Source: Verrucomicrobiota bacterium (GTDB lineage: Bacteria > Verrucomicrobiota > Verrucomicrobiia > Limisphaerales > JACPZS01). From it: a stretch of DNA of 62,132 bases. Of the stretch, positions 34,557 through 44,058 are shown piece by piece. Position 1 is the first letter of the stretch, and each line of letters starts with the position of its first letter. The stretch lies in NCBI GenBank assembly GCA_016195385.1, contig JACPZS010000070.1:1-62132 (forward strand), written 5' to 3'. Below the pieces are notes generated by a model. The model was not told where the DNA came from. It saw nothing but the letters and a program-made list of their open reading frames with translations, and ran no database searches. Both the position numbers and the translations under genes were made by a program.

Positions 34557-36293
34557 ATGACATCGAGATCGTCCATCGTCGCTTGGTCCATCGTCGCTCT
34601 GACGATTGCGTCAATTGGCACCGCTTACAGCCAGGCTGATTCTGCCCAGACACGACCGGCGCTGCTAACCTCGCCCACTTTCAGCCATGATATTGCTCCG
34701 ATTATCTTCAAGCGTTGCTCGCCGTGTCATCGGCCGGACCAAGTCGCTCCGTTCAACTTGTTGAATTATTCCGATGTCAAAAAGCGGACGGCCCAGATCG
34801 CCGAAGTGACGAGCAAGCGCATCATGCCGCCGTGGCCACCGGCAGCGAATTACGGCCACTTCGAAGCCGAACGCCGGTTGACGGAAAATGAATTGGGCGT
34901 GCTTCAGCAATGGATTGTCGAGGGTGCCATTGAAGGAAACCCTGCTGACTTGCCGCCATCGCCTTCGTGGCCGGATGGATGGTTTTTGGGCAAACCGGAT
35001 TTGGTTGTATCCATGCCAAAGCCGTTCGCACTCGCAGCCGAAGGCCGGGATGCCTACCGAAATTTTGTGGTCGCAATCCCCACGACCGAACGGCGCTACG
35101 TGCGGGCCGTTGAGCTGCGACCGGGCAACGCCCGCATCGTCCATCACGCGTTCATGTTTCTCGACCAGACCGGACAATCGCGCCGACTGGACGGGAAGGA
35201 AGCCCAGCCGGGAGCGCCTTACGGAACACAAATGCCGGCCGGTCAATTTTTGAGTTATCAGCCCGGTCGAATGCCCGCGATGGCACCGGACGGACTAGCC
35301 TGGACGCTGGAAAAAGGAAGTTACTTAGTATTGCAGGCGCACTTGAAACCCACCGGCAAACCCGAGCTCTTGCAAGCTTCGGTCGGATTCTACTTCACGG
35401 ATCATGCACCTACGAACACGCCTTTCAAAGTCGGTCTGACCTCCTACACGATTGACATCCCGGCTGGAAATTCAAACTACGTGGTTAAAGATTCTTTCGT
35501 TTTGCCAGTCGATGTCAGCGCCGTGGCGGTTCTGCCACACGCGCATTACCTGGCCAGAGAAATGAAAGGATTCGCGTCGCTGCCCGATGGCGGGACGATT
35601 CCGCTCATTCACATCAAGAACTGGGACTTCGAGTGGCAGGGAGCCTATCGCTATGCCCAGCCGGTGTTGTTACCAAAAGGCTCAACGCTGTCGATGGAGT
35701 TCACTTACGATAACTCGACCAATAACGCACGCAACCCGAATCAGCCGCCGCAAGCTGTGATCTACGGCGAACAATCCTCCGACGAGATGGCCGAACTTTG
35801 GCTGCAACTCCTCACCCGCAACGCGGACGATCGCGCGCTGCTCAACCGGGAATACGCGCTCAAGAATGACCGCGTATTCTACGAGCGCAGCCAGTTCCTG
35901 CTGAAGAAAAGCCCCAACGATCCCAAGGGGCATTTCACGCTGGCTGTGCTCCTGCTGAATCAGAAAAAAACCGCCGAAGCCTTGCGACACTTCAAGCTGG
36001 CGCTCGAAGCAAAGCCCGATTACCAGGAAGCCTATTTCACTCTCGGGGTCGTCCATTTGATGAACAACAATCTGACTGGAGCCGAAGACGCGTTCAGAAA
36101 CGCCATTCGAATTGATCCCGAAGACTACCGCGCTCACGGCAGCCTGGGGAACGTGTTTCTAAGAATGGGCCGGATGGAAGACGCTGCCCTTCAGTTTCAA
36201 AACGCGCTGCGCATAAATCCGAATGACGCGACGGCGCAGGAAAATCTCGAAATGATCTGGCAGGCAATGGAAAAACGAAAGAAGCAGAAGTAG
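34557..36293 (+). CDS. Exported cytochrome c / PHM-like copper monooxygenase / TPR protein
   Basis: A 578-residue protein from the ATG at 34557 (a GTG at 34539 is possible). Domains in order: signal peptide; a cytochrome c-like segment with CSPCH (54-58) and the MPPWPP block; a copper type II monooxygenase-like pair of beta-domains; and three or four TPRs from about 450 to 570. The copper ligands of peptidylglycine monooxygenases have counterparts here: His196-His197 (VHHAF), His262 (LQAHLKP), His328-x-His330 (PHAHYL) and Met411 (SSDEMAEL). It probably oxidises a C-H bond in the periplasm, with the haem domain as electron donor; the substrate is unknown. A paralogue converges on it from 38142. 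Confidence 0.85.
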   Translation: MTSRSSIVAWSIVALTIASIGTAYSQADSAQTRPALLTSPTFSHDIAPIIFKRCSPCHRPDQVAPFNLLNYSDVKKRTAQIAEVTSKRIMPPWPPAANYGHFEAERRLTENELGVLQQWIVEGAIEGNPADLPPSPSWPDGWFLGKPDLVVSMPKPFALAAEGRDAYRNFVVAIPTTERRYVRAVELRPGNARIVHHAFMFLDQTGQSRRLDGKEAQPGAPYGTQMPAGQFLSYQPGRMPAMAPDGLAWTLEKGSYLVLQAHLKPTGKPELLQASVGFYFTDHAPTNTPFKVGLTSYTIDIPAGNSNYVVKDSFVLPVDVSAVAVLPHAHYLAREMKGFASLPDGGTIPLIHIKNWDFEWQGAYRYAQPVLLPKGSTLSMEFTYDNSTNNARNPNQPPQAVIYGEQSSDEMAELWLQLLTRNADDRALLNREYALKNDRVFYERSQFLLKKSPNDPKGHFTLAVLLLNQKKTAEALRHFKLALEAKPDYQEAYFTLGVVHLMNNNLTGAEDAFRNAIRIDPEDYRAHGSLGNVFLRMGRMEDAALQFQNALRINPNDATAQENLEMIWQAMEKRKKQK

Positions 36294-36384
36294 CGGATGG
36301 TTTTGGCCCGACACGAATCGATGAGTTCAACTGCTCAAGTTTCTACGGAAGCTCCGCGATTCTGTTGAATCGATCCGCCCCTCA

Positions 36385-38142
36385 CTACGGCGCTTTCATC
36401 GCCTCCCCAATCTGCTTCAGCATGTCGAGCGCGATCTCGTCCTGCGGATTCGTTTGCAGCACCATTTGAAACTCCCGCGCCGCGGCTTTTAGATTTCCCT
36501 GCTCCGTCAGCACCAATCCGAGATTGCCGCGCGCGCGCGTGTGCCGGGGATTGATTTGCAACACGGCCTCGAACTCGCGGCGCGCGTCATCCAGTCGCTT
36601 CTTCGCGCGCAACGCCAGACCCGCAAAATAGTGCGCCTCGTCGTCGTTGGGATCGATTTGAATCGCCCGGCGCAATCGTTCCAATCCCGCCTCGTCCTGC
36701 CCCGAAATCACCATCGCGGTGCCCACCTCGCGCCACGCGTGCGCGTTGTCTGGATTGCGCCGCAGCAACGCTTCGTTCGCGAGGATCTGATCGCGGAGCA
36801 GGCGCGGCTGCAGCGCGCGATTCAAAGTCGCGAAATCCGGCTGGCTTTTCAGCACCACTTGCAGCCACAACTCCCCCATCTCGTCCCGCGATTGCATCCC
36901 GTAAATCACCGGGCGCGGCGGCTGATTCGGGTTGCGTGCGTTGTTGGTCGAGTTGTCGTAAAAATACTCCATGACCAATCTTGTGCCTTTGGGCAGCATG
37001 ATTGGGGCTGGATATTGATAATCACCCTGCCAGTTGAAGTCCCAGTTGTTAATCGCCATCAACCACCGCCGCGTGCCGTCGGCAAAATCGGCGTAACCCT
37101 TCAATTGCTTGCCGAGGTAATGAGCATGGGGCAGCACGCCGCGCACTTCCACATCGACGGGCAAGACGAAGGAATCGGTTGCGAGGTAGTTGCTCGCGCC
37201 CGCCGGAATATCGATCGTGTAGGAATCGAGCGGGAGTTTGAGCGCAATCGCGGTGCCGGGTTTGTCCGTGAAATAAAACGCCAGTTCCGGCGCGATGGGT
37301 TCCGCTTTTCCGATGGGCTGCAAATGCAACTGCAACACCGCGTCCGTGTTTGTCTCCAACGGCCACGCCAAATCTGCCGCGAAGAAGCGCGGCGTCCTGC
37401 CCGGTTGCCAGCTCGCAAAGGTGATTGGACTCTCCGCCGAGCGCGGCGCGTGAATGCCGGCGAACCCGGGTTGGCCATCGTTCGCATTCTGGGTTCGCGT
37501 GTAGCCCGTTTTGTCGAACCGGAAGAAAGCGTGATGCACAGCGCGACTGTTCGGGCGGAAATCCAAGGCGCGCACATAGCGCCGCGCGAACAAGGGAATC
37601 GGGACGACGAGGTTGCGATAAACGTCCGGCCCAGCGGGCGCGAGCAAGTACGCCACCGCCGGTTTAATCACCAGGTCCGGCTCCCCAAGCGGCCACTGCC
37701 CACTCCATTGCGGCTTCGGCGGTAAATCTTGCGGCTCCCCTTCGGCCATCCCCTCGTCCAGCCACTGCTGAATCAATTCAATCTGTTGCGTCGTCAGGTG
37801 CCGCTCCCCGACCAAGTGAACCACTTTTGGATCCGGCAGCCACGGCGGCATGGTGCGCCGGCGCGTCACTTCCGTGATCTCCTTCGCACGTTTCTTTACG
37901 TCATCATACCCGACGAGATCAAACGGCGCCGAGCCACCCGCATGGTGGCAGTCTGAACAGTTGCCGAAGACAATGGGCGCGATGTCTTTGTTGAACGTGA
38001 CACGGCCTTTTGCGCGCCGCGTGCGTTTGTCGCTGCTTGCGTCGTCGGCCCGGCCACAGCCTGTCAGCGCCAGCGTGGCCAGCAGAGTGAGCAAACAGTT
38101 CAGGGCAATCAAAATTCCTACCCGCCCGATCATTTGAACCAT
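36385..38142 (-). CDS. Lipoprotein paralogue: cytochrome c / PHM-like monooxygenase / TPR
   Basis: A 585-residue paralogue of the protein at 34557-36293 with the same domain order. Its N-terminus ends in a lipobox (LTGC, Cys29), so it should be membrane-anchored rather than free. The haem motif is CSDCH (62-66), and copper ligand candidates are His203-His204, His273, His339-x-His341 and Met422 in SRDEMGEL. The TPR region spans about 450-575. Blocks such as YDNSTNNARNPNQPP and LPVDV are nearly identical in the two proteins, showing a fairly recent duplication. The gene starts 11 bases downstream of the intrinsic terminator of the preceding minus-strand gene, so it needs its own promoter within or beyond that terminator. 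Confidence 0.85.
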   Translation of the reverse strand: MVQMIGRVGILIALNCLLTLLATLALTGCGRADDASSDKRTRRAKGRVTFNKDIAPIVFGNCSDCHHAGGSAPFDLVGYDDVKKRAKEITEVTRRRTMPPWLPDPKVVHLVGERHLTTQQIELIQQWLDEGMAEGEPQDLPPKPQWSGQWPLGEPDLVIKPAVAYLLAPAGPDVYRNLVVPIPLFARRYVRALDFRPNSRAVHHAFFRFDKTGYTRTQNANDGQPGFAGIHAPRSAESPITFASWQPGRTPRFFAADLAWPLETNTDAVLQLHLQPIGKAEPIAPELAFYFTDKPGTAIALKLPLDSYTIDIPAGASNYLATDSFVLPVDVEVRGVLPHAHYLGKQLKGYADFADGTRRWLMAINNWDFNWQGDYQYPAPIMLPKGTRLVMEYFYDNSTNNARNPNQPPRPVIYGMQSRDEMGELWLQVVLKSQPDFATLNRALQPRLLRDQILANEALLRRNPDNAHAWREVGTAMVISGQDEAGLERLRRAIQIDPNDDEAHYFAGLALRAKKRLDDARREFEAVLQINPRHTRARGNLGLVLTEQGNLKAAAREFQMVLQTNPQDEIALDMLKQIGEAMKAP

Positions 38143-38152
38143 GTCCAGAAAG

Positions 38153-38184
38153 CAAAAAGAGGCCGGACTTTCGTCCGGCCTCTT
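38153..38184 (-). terminator. Intrinsic terminator
   Basis: A perfect 12-bp stem (AAGAGGCCGGAC at 38157-38168 with GTCCGGCCTCTT at 38173-38184) and a 4-base loop. On the minus strand it is followed directly by a T tract (complement of 38154-38158). It lies 22 bases past the stop codon of the 1034-residue secreted protein gene. Confidence 0.93.
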
Positions 38185-38205
38185 CGTGATTTTAATCAGG
38201 CAAAG

Positions 38206-41200
38206 TTACTTCTTTGCTTTGTAGAACTTCGCAGCCTTGCTGGTGTCAGCAGTAAACGGACTGGTAGCCCCGGCCACATCGGTAAAGGTGCCGTTGACCG
38301 TGTCAGAACCTTGGAGAGTTCCCTCAAAGGTAATGACCACTTTCCCGTTGGTGACCGCGACACTCAACTTCGGAGGTGTGCCGCCACCACCACCGCCGCC
38401 ACCACTGCCAATCGGAGATCCGTCGAAGTTCGCGTAGTGCCGGAATTGTGCCAGCACGGAGTGGCCCAAGCCATCTTTCGCGCCGTTGTTGCCCAACTCA
38501 GGACCAGAATACGGCCCGACATACAGCTTGGCAGCTAGGTTGTTGAATTTCCGTTTGTTGGTCATGATGTTCCAAGCCACGCCGTCGGTGCTGCGGAACA
38601 CAGACATGGTATCGCCTTCGCGTTTGATGCGCATCCAGACTTTGCCATTATCGTAATCCAATGGCCCGAAGCCGCCGTCCGCGCTGTTGAGCTGCGTCCC
38701 GGAGGCATACGTGTCGTCGTTGCGGTAATGGTTTTCGTAGGCATTGTTCGACCCGCCGGCATCCCAGCGAATCGTCGCGTTGGCATGAACGTCCTGCAGA
38801 CGGCTGAACCATTTGGCCCGTGGCAGACAGTCGGTACCATCGGCCAGAATGAACTGCGGGCAGGTATTGTCCGGATCCGGACGTCCTTTGCCGATGTCGA
38901 GGGACTCACGCGCTTGCAGACCGATACGCGCCCACTGGCTGCTCGGATCTTGATAGACCAGTTGAACGGTCTTGTCGAAATCGCCAGTGATTTCTTCATA
39001 GACCATCGTCAATTCGTCGTAGTTGGACCAGAACGCCACGCCACCACTGAGGATGTCGAAACCGTCCGTACCCACACGAGCGACATCATTAACAAAGCCC
39101 GCGCCGGCTTCCGCCGCGCCGACGACTGCCCACTTGATGGAACCTTCCGCCGTGAAGCTTGCCTTGGCGGCGGCGGTGGCGTTGCCTTTCAGATCCTTGA
39201 CGCCTGTCACTGAGACTGTCGCTTTGTCACCCGGGTTCAATCCAGAGACGACCAGTTTGGCGCTGTTATATTCCGGCACGATGAAGCCCGCCGCCGCCAG
39301 ATCCGGTGAGAAACCGGTCGTGGGACGTGTAAGCGCGACCACGGAATCAATTTTACCCTTGTCAATCGAGTAATTGCCAGCCACACCCACCGTCGCAGGC
39401 TGCACTTGCTCGTCAAAAGTAATACCCACTTCCTGTTTGCCATTGTTCAACACCGCGCCTGCCGTTGGAACTGGCGGGAAGGTGTCAGGTACCACCGCGA
39501 GGGTCGCTGAAGCACTGGTGACGGAATTACCACTCGCCGTGCTCAACACCGCTTGATACTTGCCTGCGTCGCTCGCTTTGGCTGCTTTGATGACATAGGA
39601 AGTGCCGGTGGCACCCGGAATGTTCACACCATCCTTCTGCCAGTTGATGATCAGAGGGAAGTTGAAGCCTGCCGGCGCGACCGTGCCGTTCACGGAGAAC
39701 CGATAGGAGCGTCCTTCTTCCAGTTGCGCCGGGAACACCGGCTGTTGCGTGATCGTCACGGTGCCTTTGTTGGGGCTGGCATTCGCGCCAATCAGCGCTC
39801 CGGTCAATGTCAGCGAACCGTCCGCCGGATCGCCATCGGAGGCTTTGACCATGGTAAAGGCACTATTGTCACCGCCACCGCCTTCTTTCTGGAGCATTTC
39901 GACGTAGTATTTCTTGCCCGCAGTCAGGGTGATCTTGCCACCGCTGGGCCATTCCGTGCCGGGGAATTTGTCGGAGCGCTTGGAATCAAGGTCGCTGCTG
40001 CCGCCAGAGGTAACCCATTGCCGTCCGTTCGACCACGCGGTTTCGGCGGCAATTTGTTTCTTATTGGCCGGCTTGTCATCGGTGCTCAAGTAGAGCGCAC
40101 CGTTGTCGTCCGAACTGCAGAAGAAGACGTAGTCTGCTGTTTCCTGGGGTACAATAAAACCGCTGATGCGCGACCCATAGGCTTCCGCATATCCGTTCGG
40201 ACCTTCAGCCGCTCCAAGGATTCTGATTTCGGTCGGAGAGTCCGGATAGGTTGGATCACTGGTCAAGGCGTCAATTGAATTGCCGCCAATGCCAGCGTTG
40301 TCAGCCCCACGGTAGAATTCCCATTTCATTACTCCCGGGGAGAAGGTGTTGCTGATGGTGGCCACTTGGAGCGTGGCTTCGACGGTAGTCAATGTTCCGA
40401 GGGACGTGACGATGATTGCTTTGTATTTGGCTCCGTCATCGGCTGCAGTCGCGGTCACGGTAAGTTTCGCGCTGTCGCTATTGGGAATATCCACACCGTT
40501 GCGTTGCCACTTGTAACTGGTAACTGTGCCGGTCGCCCCGACATCCACGCCCACTGAGAATGAAACGGGGTTGCCAGAGTAAGCCACCGCGTCTTTCGGC
40601 TGGCCCAAGATGGTCGCCGTGGTGGGCGAGAAAAACGGTGCCAGATACTTGCCCAAGATGGGCTTGTCGCCGTCAGCGAAATCAGGATCGCCCTCATAAC
40701 GGAAGGCCACTGCGTTGTTATCGCCGCCACCGAATTCGGTACCGACCGATTCAATGTAGTAGGGTTTGCCCTTGGTCACTTTGATGTAGGGCGTCCAGTT
40801 TTCTGGGCGCGGGCTTGGACTTTTACCATCGTTCACCGTTCCACGTCGAGTGGCCACGCTGCCGTCCCATGCTCCACCGAAACCACGCTTGGGATTCCAT
40901 TGCGACTCACTCGCCAACTGTACCTTGTTGGCCGGGTTGTCGTCGGTGCTGACGTAGAGCTGTCCGGGATCGTCCGTGCAGATGGCAAACATGATATTGC
41001 CATCCTTGGGTGGATAAAAATAGGCCTTGAGAACCATGTTGTACTGGTCCCGAATATCAACTGGACTAGTATCGTCGTCGCCCGGATCAGGTCCCGGCCA
41101 CCCATTGTAAGGGCCTTCCATGCGCTTGGGATAATACGAGCCGTCGGATGAGGCTGTGCCGTCTTGGATGCCAGCCCGCTGGTCGCCGGCGTACGTGAAG

Positions 41201-41310
41201 AAGTTGGCGTAGCCTGTGGGGGCCGCCGGGGCCGCCGCTTGGGCGGAAAAACCCGCCAGGCACGTCAACAAGCCTGCCACGATACTGCTTTTTAGAATCG
41301 TTCGTTGCAT
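38206..41310 (-). CDS. Large secreted protein with PA14-like, Ig-like and LamG-like domains
   Basis: A 1034-residue exported protein from the ATG at 41310, giving a signal peptide (MQRTILKSSIVAGLLTCLAG, ending QAAAP); an ATG at 41343 is the alternative. Two PA14-like lectin modules occur, each with YFYPPKDGNIMF / GFIVPQETADYVFF, then STDDxPANK and the GGGDN(N/S)A(V/F) block. Each is followed by an Ig-like domain (VTSYKWQRNGVDIPN; LIINWQKDGVNIPG). Then come a Big_5-like domain (PVPTAGAVLNNGKQEVGITF), a concanavalin-like region (FDKTVQLVYQDPSSQWARIG) and a Gly9 linker to a short C-terminal domain. It probably binds carbohydrate at the cell surface. A strong terminator follows. Confidence 0.88.
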   Translation of the reverse strand: MQRTILKSSIVAGLLTCLAGFSAQAAAPAAPTGYANFFTYAGDQRAGIQDGTASSDGSYYPKRMEGPYNGWPGPDPGDDDTSPVDIRDQYNMVLKAYFYPPKDGNIMFAICTDDPGQLYVSTDDNPANKVQLASESQWNPKRGFGGAWDGSVATRRGTVNDGKSPSPRPENWTPYIKVTKGKPYYIESVGTEFGGGDNNAVAFRYEGDPDFADGDKPILGKYLAPFFSPTTATILGQPKDAVAYSGNPVSFSVGVDVGATGTVTSYKWQRNGVDIPNSDSAKLTVTATAADDGAKYKAIIVTSLGTLTTVEATLQVATISNTFSPGVMKWEFYRGADNAGIGGNSIDALTSDPTYPDSPTEIRILGAAEGPNGYAEAYGSRISGFIVPQETADYVFFCSSDDNGALYLSTDDKPANKKQIAAETAWSNGRQWVTSGGSSDLDSKRSDKFPGTEWPSGGKITLTAGKKYYVEMLQKEGGGGDNSAFTMVKASDGDPADGSLTLTGALIGANASPNKGTVTITQQPVFPAQLEEGRSYRFSVNGTVAPAGFNFPLIINWQKDGVNIPGATGTSYVIKAAKASDAGKYQAVLSTASGNSVTSASATLAVVPDTFPPVPTAGAVLNNGKQEVGITFDEQVQPATVGVAGNYSIDKGKIDSVVALTRPTTGFSPDLAAAGFIVPEYNSAKLVVSGLNPGDKATVSVTGVKDLKGNATAAAKASFTAEGSIKWAVVGAAEAGAGFVNDVARVGTDGFDILSGGVAFWSNYDELTMVYEEITGDFDKTVQLVYQDPSSQWARIGLQARESLDIGKGRPDPDNTCPQFILADGTDCLPRAKWFSRLQDVHANATIRWDAGGSNNAYENHYRNDDTYASGTQLNSADGGFGPLDYDNGKVWMRIKREGDTMSVFRSTDGVAWNIMTNKRKFNNLAAKLYVGPYSGPELGNNGAKDGLGHSVLAQFRHYANFDGSPIGSGGGGGGGGTPPKLSVAVTNGKVVITFEGTLQGSDTVNGTFTDVAGATSPFTADTSKAAKFYKAKK

Positions 41311-41664
41311 AACAGTTTGTTTGGTTTTGATTTGGTTACTCATCGTTATTTTGAAGAAATCCGCAGCCAAGACAATCCTGCGCCTCGCTTGGGAGGACGA
41401 CGCGCAACACAGATGATTGGACGCAAAATTTCACTGTTCTCTATAGGGAACTGGCGGGGAGTTGAGCAAACTCGGAACATTGTGGCAACAAAAATGTGGC
41501 AAAATGTCCAAAGCCCTGAAGAAAACTGCCGCCGTGGCAAGGCCAGTTCACCGGGTGTGAACAACTCTTTCGCTTTCCGCAGCACGTCGATTCCTTGAGC
41601 TTCCGCCGCTCACGGCCAGTGGTCGGGAGCAAGTTTTTCCTTCAAGCGAAGTGCGCCTGAATCT
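41311..41664. other. Divergent intergenic region
   Basis: Lies between the large secreted protein (minus) and the transglycosylase (plus). It holds no gene that I can support; if the secreted protein starts at 41343 the region is shorter. It should contain both promoters, but no clear -35/-10 pair stands out. Confidence 0.5.
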
Positions 41665-42243
41665 ATGCTCCGGGCTGTGAAAATCTACGCGCGCTGGTTG
41701 CTGGGGCTGTTGCTCGTCATCGGCGCCTTGGCTGGCTTCCACCTGCTGCGGACCCGACGCGAGCATCGTCACGATGCGGCGATTGTCGCCGCCGCGCGCA
41801 GATATCAACTCGATCCGGCCTTGGTGAAGGCGGTGGTCTGGCGGGAAAGTTTTTTTGACGCGGCCGCTCACGGCCGGGCAGGCGAAGTGGGATTGATGCA
41901 GATCACCGAACTTGCCGCCGAAGAATGGGCGGAAGCCGAGCGGCTCCAGAATTTTCAACTCACTCAACTTTTTGACCCGGCCAGGAACGCCCAAGCCGGC
42001 GCGTGGTATCTGCGCAAATTGCTCGGCCGTTACACGCGCACGGACAATCCCTTCGCCTACGCGCTGGCGGATTACAACGCCGGGCGAACGCATGTCTTGC
42101 GCTGGAACAAAGGAGTCGCCACGACAAACAGCGCCGCGTTCCTCGCGCAGATTGACTTTCCCGGCACCAAAAACTACGTCGAAGCCGTGCTGCGACGATT
42201 TGAAGATTACAAACCGCAGTTCGCACCGGCGGCGGCGAAGTAA
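41665..42243 (+). CDS. Lytic transglycosylase (SLT-type)
   Basis: A 192-residue membrane-anchored murein-cleaving enzyme. Residues 5-28 form an uncleaved hydrophobic anchor (YARWLLGLLLVIGALAGF). The SLT domain has RYQLDPALVKAVVWRESFF, with the catalytic Glu of WRESFF at about residue 62, then GEVGLMQI at about 75 and the ALADYNAG motif at about 135. The spacing fits Slt70/MltC-like catalytic domains without accessory modules. It acts on periplasmic peptidoglycan, producing 1,6-anhydromuropeptides. It stands alone and converges on the DUF374 gene, 22 bases apart. Confidence 0.93.
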   Translation: MLRAVKIYARWLLGLLLVIGALAGFHLLRTRREHRHDAAIVAAARRYQLDPALVKAVVWRESFFDAAAHGRAGEVGLMQITELAAEEWAEAERLQNFQLTQLFDPARNAQAGAWYLRKLLGRYTRTDNPFAYALADYNAGRTHVLRWNKGVATTNSAAFLAQIDFPGTKNYVEAVLRRFEDYKPQFAPAAAK

Positions 42244-42265
42244 ATCGGACACCGCAGCACTCTGG

Positions 42266-42991
42266 TCAATCTCCGACGAGAGATTTGAGGCGGTCTTCCA
42301 GAAGCAGTCGCAGCGATTCACGCTCCTCGGCGGAAACATCGCGCGGTACGCGGATTGGCTCCGCAAATTTCACTTCGCACCGGGAAAAAGGCAGCGGCAC
42401 TTGAAAGCGATCCCAACTCTTGAGCCGCCATTTCCAGCCGAACTGACACGTGGCCGGGACAATCGGCAGACCGGTAAGTTCCGCCAGCGCGATCACGCCA
42501 TCCTGCACGACGTAGCGCGGTCCGCGCGGGCCGTCGGGCGTGATCGCCAGGTCGTAGCCGCGTTGCGCCCACGTCGTCAGTTCCAGCAACGCTTGAGCGC
42601 CGCGCCGGCTGGACGATCCGCGCACCGGTTGCGCGCCGAACAACTCCAGCACGCGCGCCAGAAATCCGCCGTCCTTGCTCGCGCTGACCAGGGCCGCCAG
42701 CCGCCGCGAATGCGAGCGCTGCTTCACGAACTTCCGGTTGATAATGAGCGAGAGCGCCAGCCGGTTGTGCCAGATGCAAAAGATCGCCGGTGAATGTGAC
42801 GCTCCTTCAAACAAGCCGGAGTGATCCTCGAAACGAAAGCGCTGCGTGGCTCCCACCGCCTCGATTAAAATGTAAACGGCCCATGCGCCGATGCGTTGGA
42901 ACCAGCGCGGCTTGTGCGGCACCACGATGCCTCGCGATTCGGAAGGCGGTTTGTGATCGGGCGGCTTCGAAGAAGAATCGGCACCCGGCAT
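42266..42991 (-). CDS. Lysophospholipid acyltransferase family protein (DUF374)
   Basis: A 241-residue protein from the ATG at 42991, whose A is shared with the ruvA stop codon (TGATG), so translation is coupled. It carries the DUF374 signatures FCIWHNRLALSL (the HN pair replaces HX4D of PlsC), SKDGGFLARVLELFG, RGSSSRRGAQALLEL and ITPDGPRGPRYVVQ. Members resemble LpxL/LpxM-type acyltransferases and probably acylate a lipid A-type or phospholipid precursor at the inner membrane. A Pro/Ser-rich N-terminal stretch of about 30 residues precedes a hydrophobic segment. It is the last gene of the ruvC-x-ruvA run. Confidence 0.9.
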   Translation of the reverse strand: MPGADSSSKPPDHKPPSESRGIVVPHKPRWFQRIGAWAVYILIEAVGATQRFRFEDHSGLFEGASHSPAIFCIWHNRLALSLIINRKFVKQRSHSRRLAALVSASKDGGFLARVLELFGAQPVRGSSSRRGAQALLELTTWAQRGYDLAITPDGPRGPRYVVQDGVIALAELTGLPIVPATCQFGWKWRLKSWDRFQVPLPFSRCEVKFAEPIRVPRDVSAEERESLRLLLEDRLKSLVGD

Positions 42992-43596
42992 CACGCGCCT
43001 TTCTTCAAACACGCGCGCACGAGTTCTTCCACATTCGCCTGCACGCCGAGCATCGCCTGCGCGCCGCGGGCCGCTTCGTGCGCCTCCGCTTGCTTGAAGC
43101 CCAGCGCCATCAACGCGAGCACAGCGTCGTTCAATTTTTGATCGTCGGCGGAAAGCGCCCGTTGCGCGCTGCTCGCCTCCCACGCGCCCACCGCGCCAAT
43201 TTTGTCTTTCAGTTCGACGACAATGCGCTCGGCCGTTTTTTTGCCGACACCGGAAATTTGCGAAAGCGACTTTACGTCGCCGTTGGCCACCGCGCCGCGG
43301 AACATCGTGGGATTCATCCCGCTCAAAATGTTCAGCGCCGTTTTTGGTCCGATGCCGCTGACGGAATGAATCAGGAGCCGGAACAACTCGCGCTCCGCCG
43401 ACGTCATGAAACCGTAGAGCACGTGGGCGTCTTCGCGAATCGCAAGGTGCGTGAGCAATTTCACGTCGCCGCCGGGCGCGGGCAATTTGTCGAACGACGA
43501 GAGCGGAATCAGCGCTTCGTAACCGACGCCGTTGACATCAACGACAACTTGCGTGGGCAGCGCTTCGACGAGTTTGCCGTGAAGGAAGGTGATCAT
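42991..43596 (-). CDS. ruvA: Holliday junction branch migration protein RuvA
   Basis: Tetrameric DNA-binding subunit of the RuvAB complex, of 201 residues. The ATG at 43596 gives MITFLHGKLVEALPTQVV, the normal OB-fold start; the long upstream extension lies inside the next gene. It has tandem helix-hairpin-helix motifs (SGIGPKTALNILSGM and SGVGKKTAERIVVEL) and a C-terminal RuvB-binding domain (DAVLALMALGFKQAEAHEA). It sits 28 bases after the His/Ser-rich membrane protein gene and is coupled to the DUF374 gene. RuvB is not within the window. Confidence 0.96.
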   Translation of the reverse strand: MITFLHGKLVEALPTQVVVDVNGVGYEALIPLSSFDKLPAPGGDVKLLTHLAIREDAHVLYGFMTSAERELFRLLIHSVSGIGPKTALNILSGMNPTMFRGAVANGDVKSLSQISGVGKKTAERIVVELKDKIGAVGAWEASSAQRALSADDQKLNDAVLALMALGFKQAEAHEAARGAQAMLGVQANVEELVRACLKKGA

Positions 43597-43624
43597 CGGA
43601 GTTGAGTCGCCGTGCGTTTGAGTT

Positions 43625-44056
43625 TCACGGATTACTGCATCCACTCGAAGCGCTGCCGGAATCGGCCGAGCCGCCGCCGGTCGAGCCGCTGTCGAAACTC
43701 GTGCCTGACGATCCAAAATCCGACGGGCTGGAGTGATGCTGGCTCGAACCGGAATCAAAACTCGTCGAATGCGTGGCACCGCCGGCGGCCGCATCATGCG
43801 CGTGATGATGGTGATAAAGCGGGTTCGCCGGGTTCGTCAAACTGTCGTCGATAATCGGGGGTGGCGTGGAAGCGTCCTGCATCGTAGGCGAAACGCGGTT
43901 ATGCCCCGGACGGTAAGTGCCGCCTGTTTTGTTACCGCGTATCCATTTGAAGATCATGTTGGCGGCGAACAAGAAGGCACCAAAAGAAATCACCGCGTAT
44001 ACCGCGAATGGCAGAAAGAAGAACAACCCGCCCAGCCAGTTATTGTCAGCGTTCAT
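43625..44056 (-). CDS. Membrane-anchored low-complexity protein
   Basis: A 143-residue protein without a recognised family. Residues 7-38 are hydrophobic (WLGGLFFFLPFAVYAVISFG). The rest is soluble and low in complexity: a Pro-rich piece, a histidine run (YHHHHAHD), then repeated Ser/Gly/Asp units (FDSGS, SSPSDFGSS, TSFDSGSTGG) and a final Cys near the end. The tail could bind metals through its histidines, but this is inference. It sits 2 bases after ruvC and 28 before ruvA, so it belongs to the operon by position. Similar tails occur in many small bacterial membrane proteins. Confidence 0.75.
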   Translation of the reverse strand: MNADNNWLGGLFFFLPFAVYAVISFGAFLFAANMIFKWIRGNKTGGTYRPGHNRVSPTMQDASTPPPIIDDSLTNPANPLYHHHHAHDAAAGGATHSTSFDSGSSQHHSSPSDFGSSGTSFDSGSTGGGSADSGSASSGCSNP

Positions 44057-44058
44057 AG

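Noticed and set aside
41912..42793. A 293-codon plus-strand frame over the transglycosylase and DUF374 genes
   Set aside because: It crosses two conserved genes in another frame and on the opposite strand, and has no domain signal.
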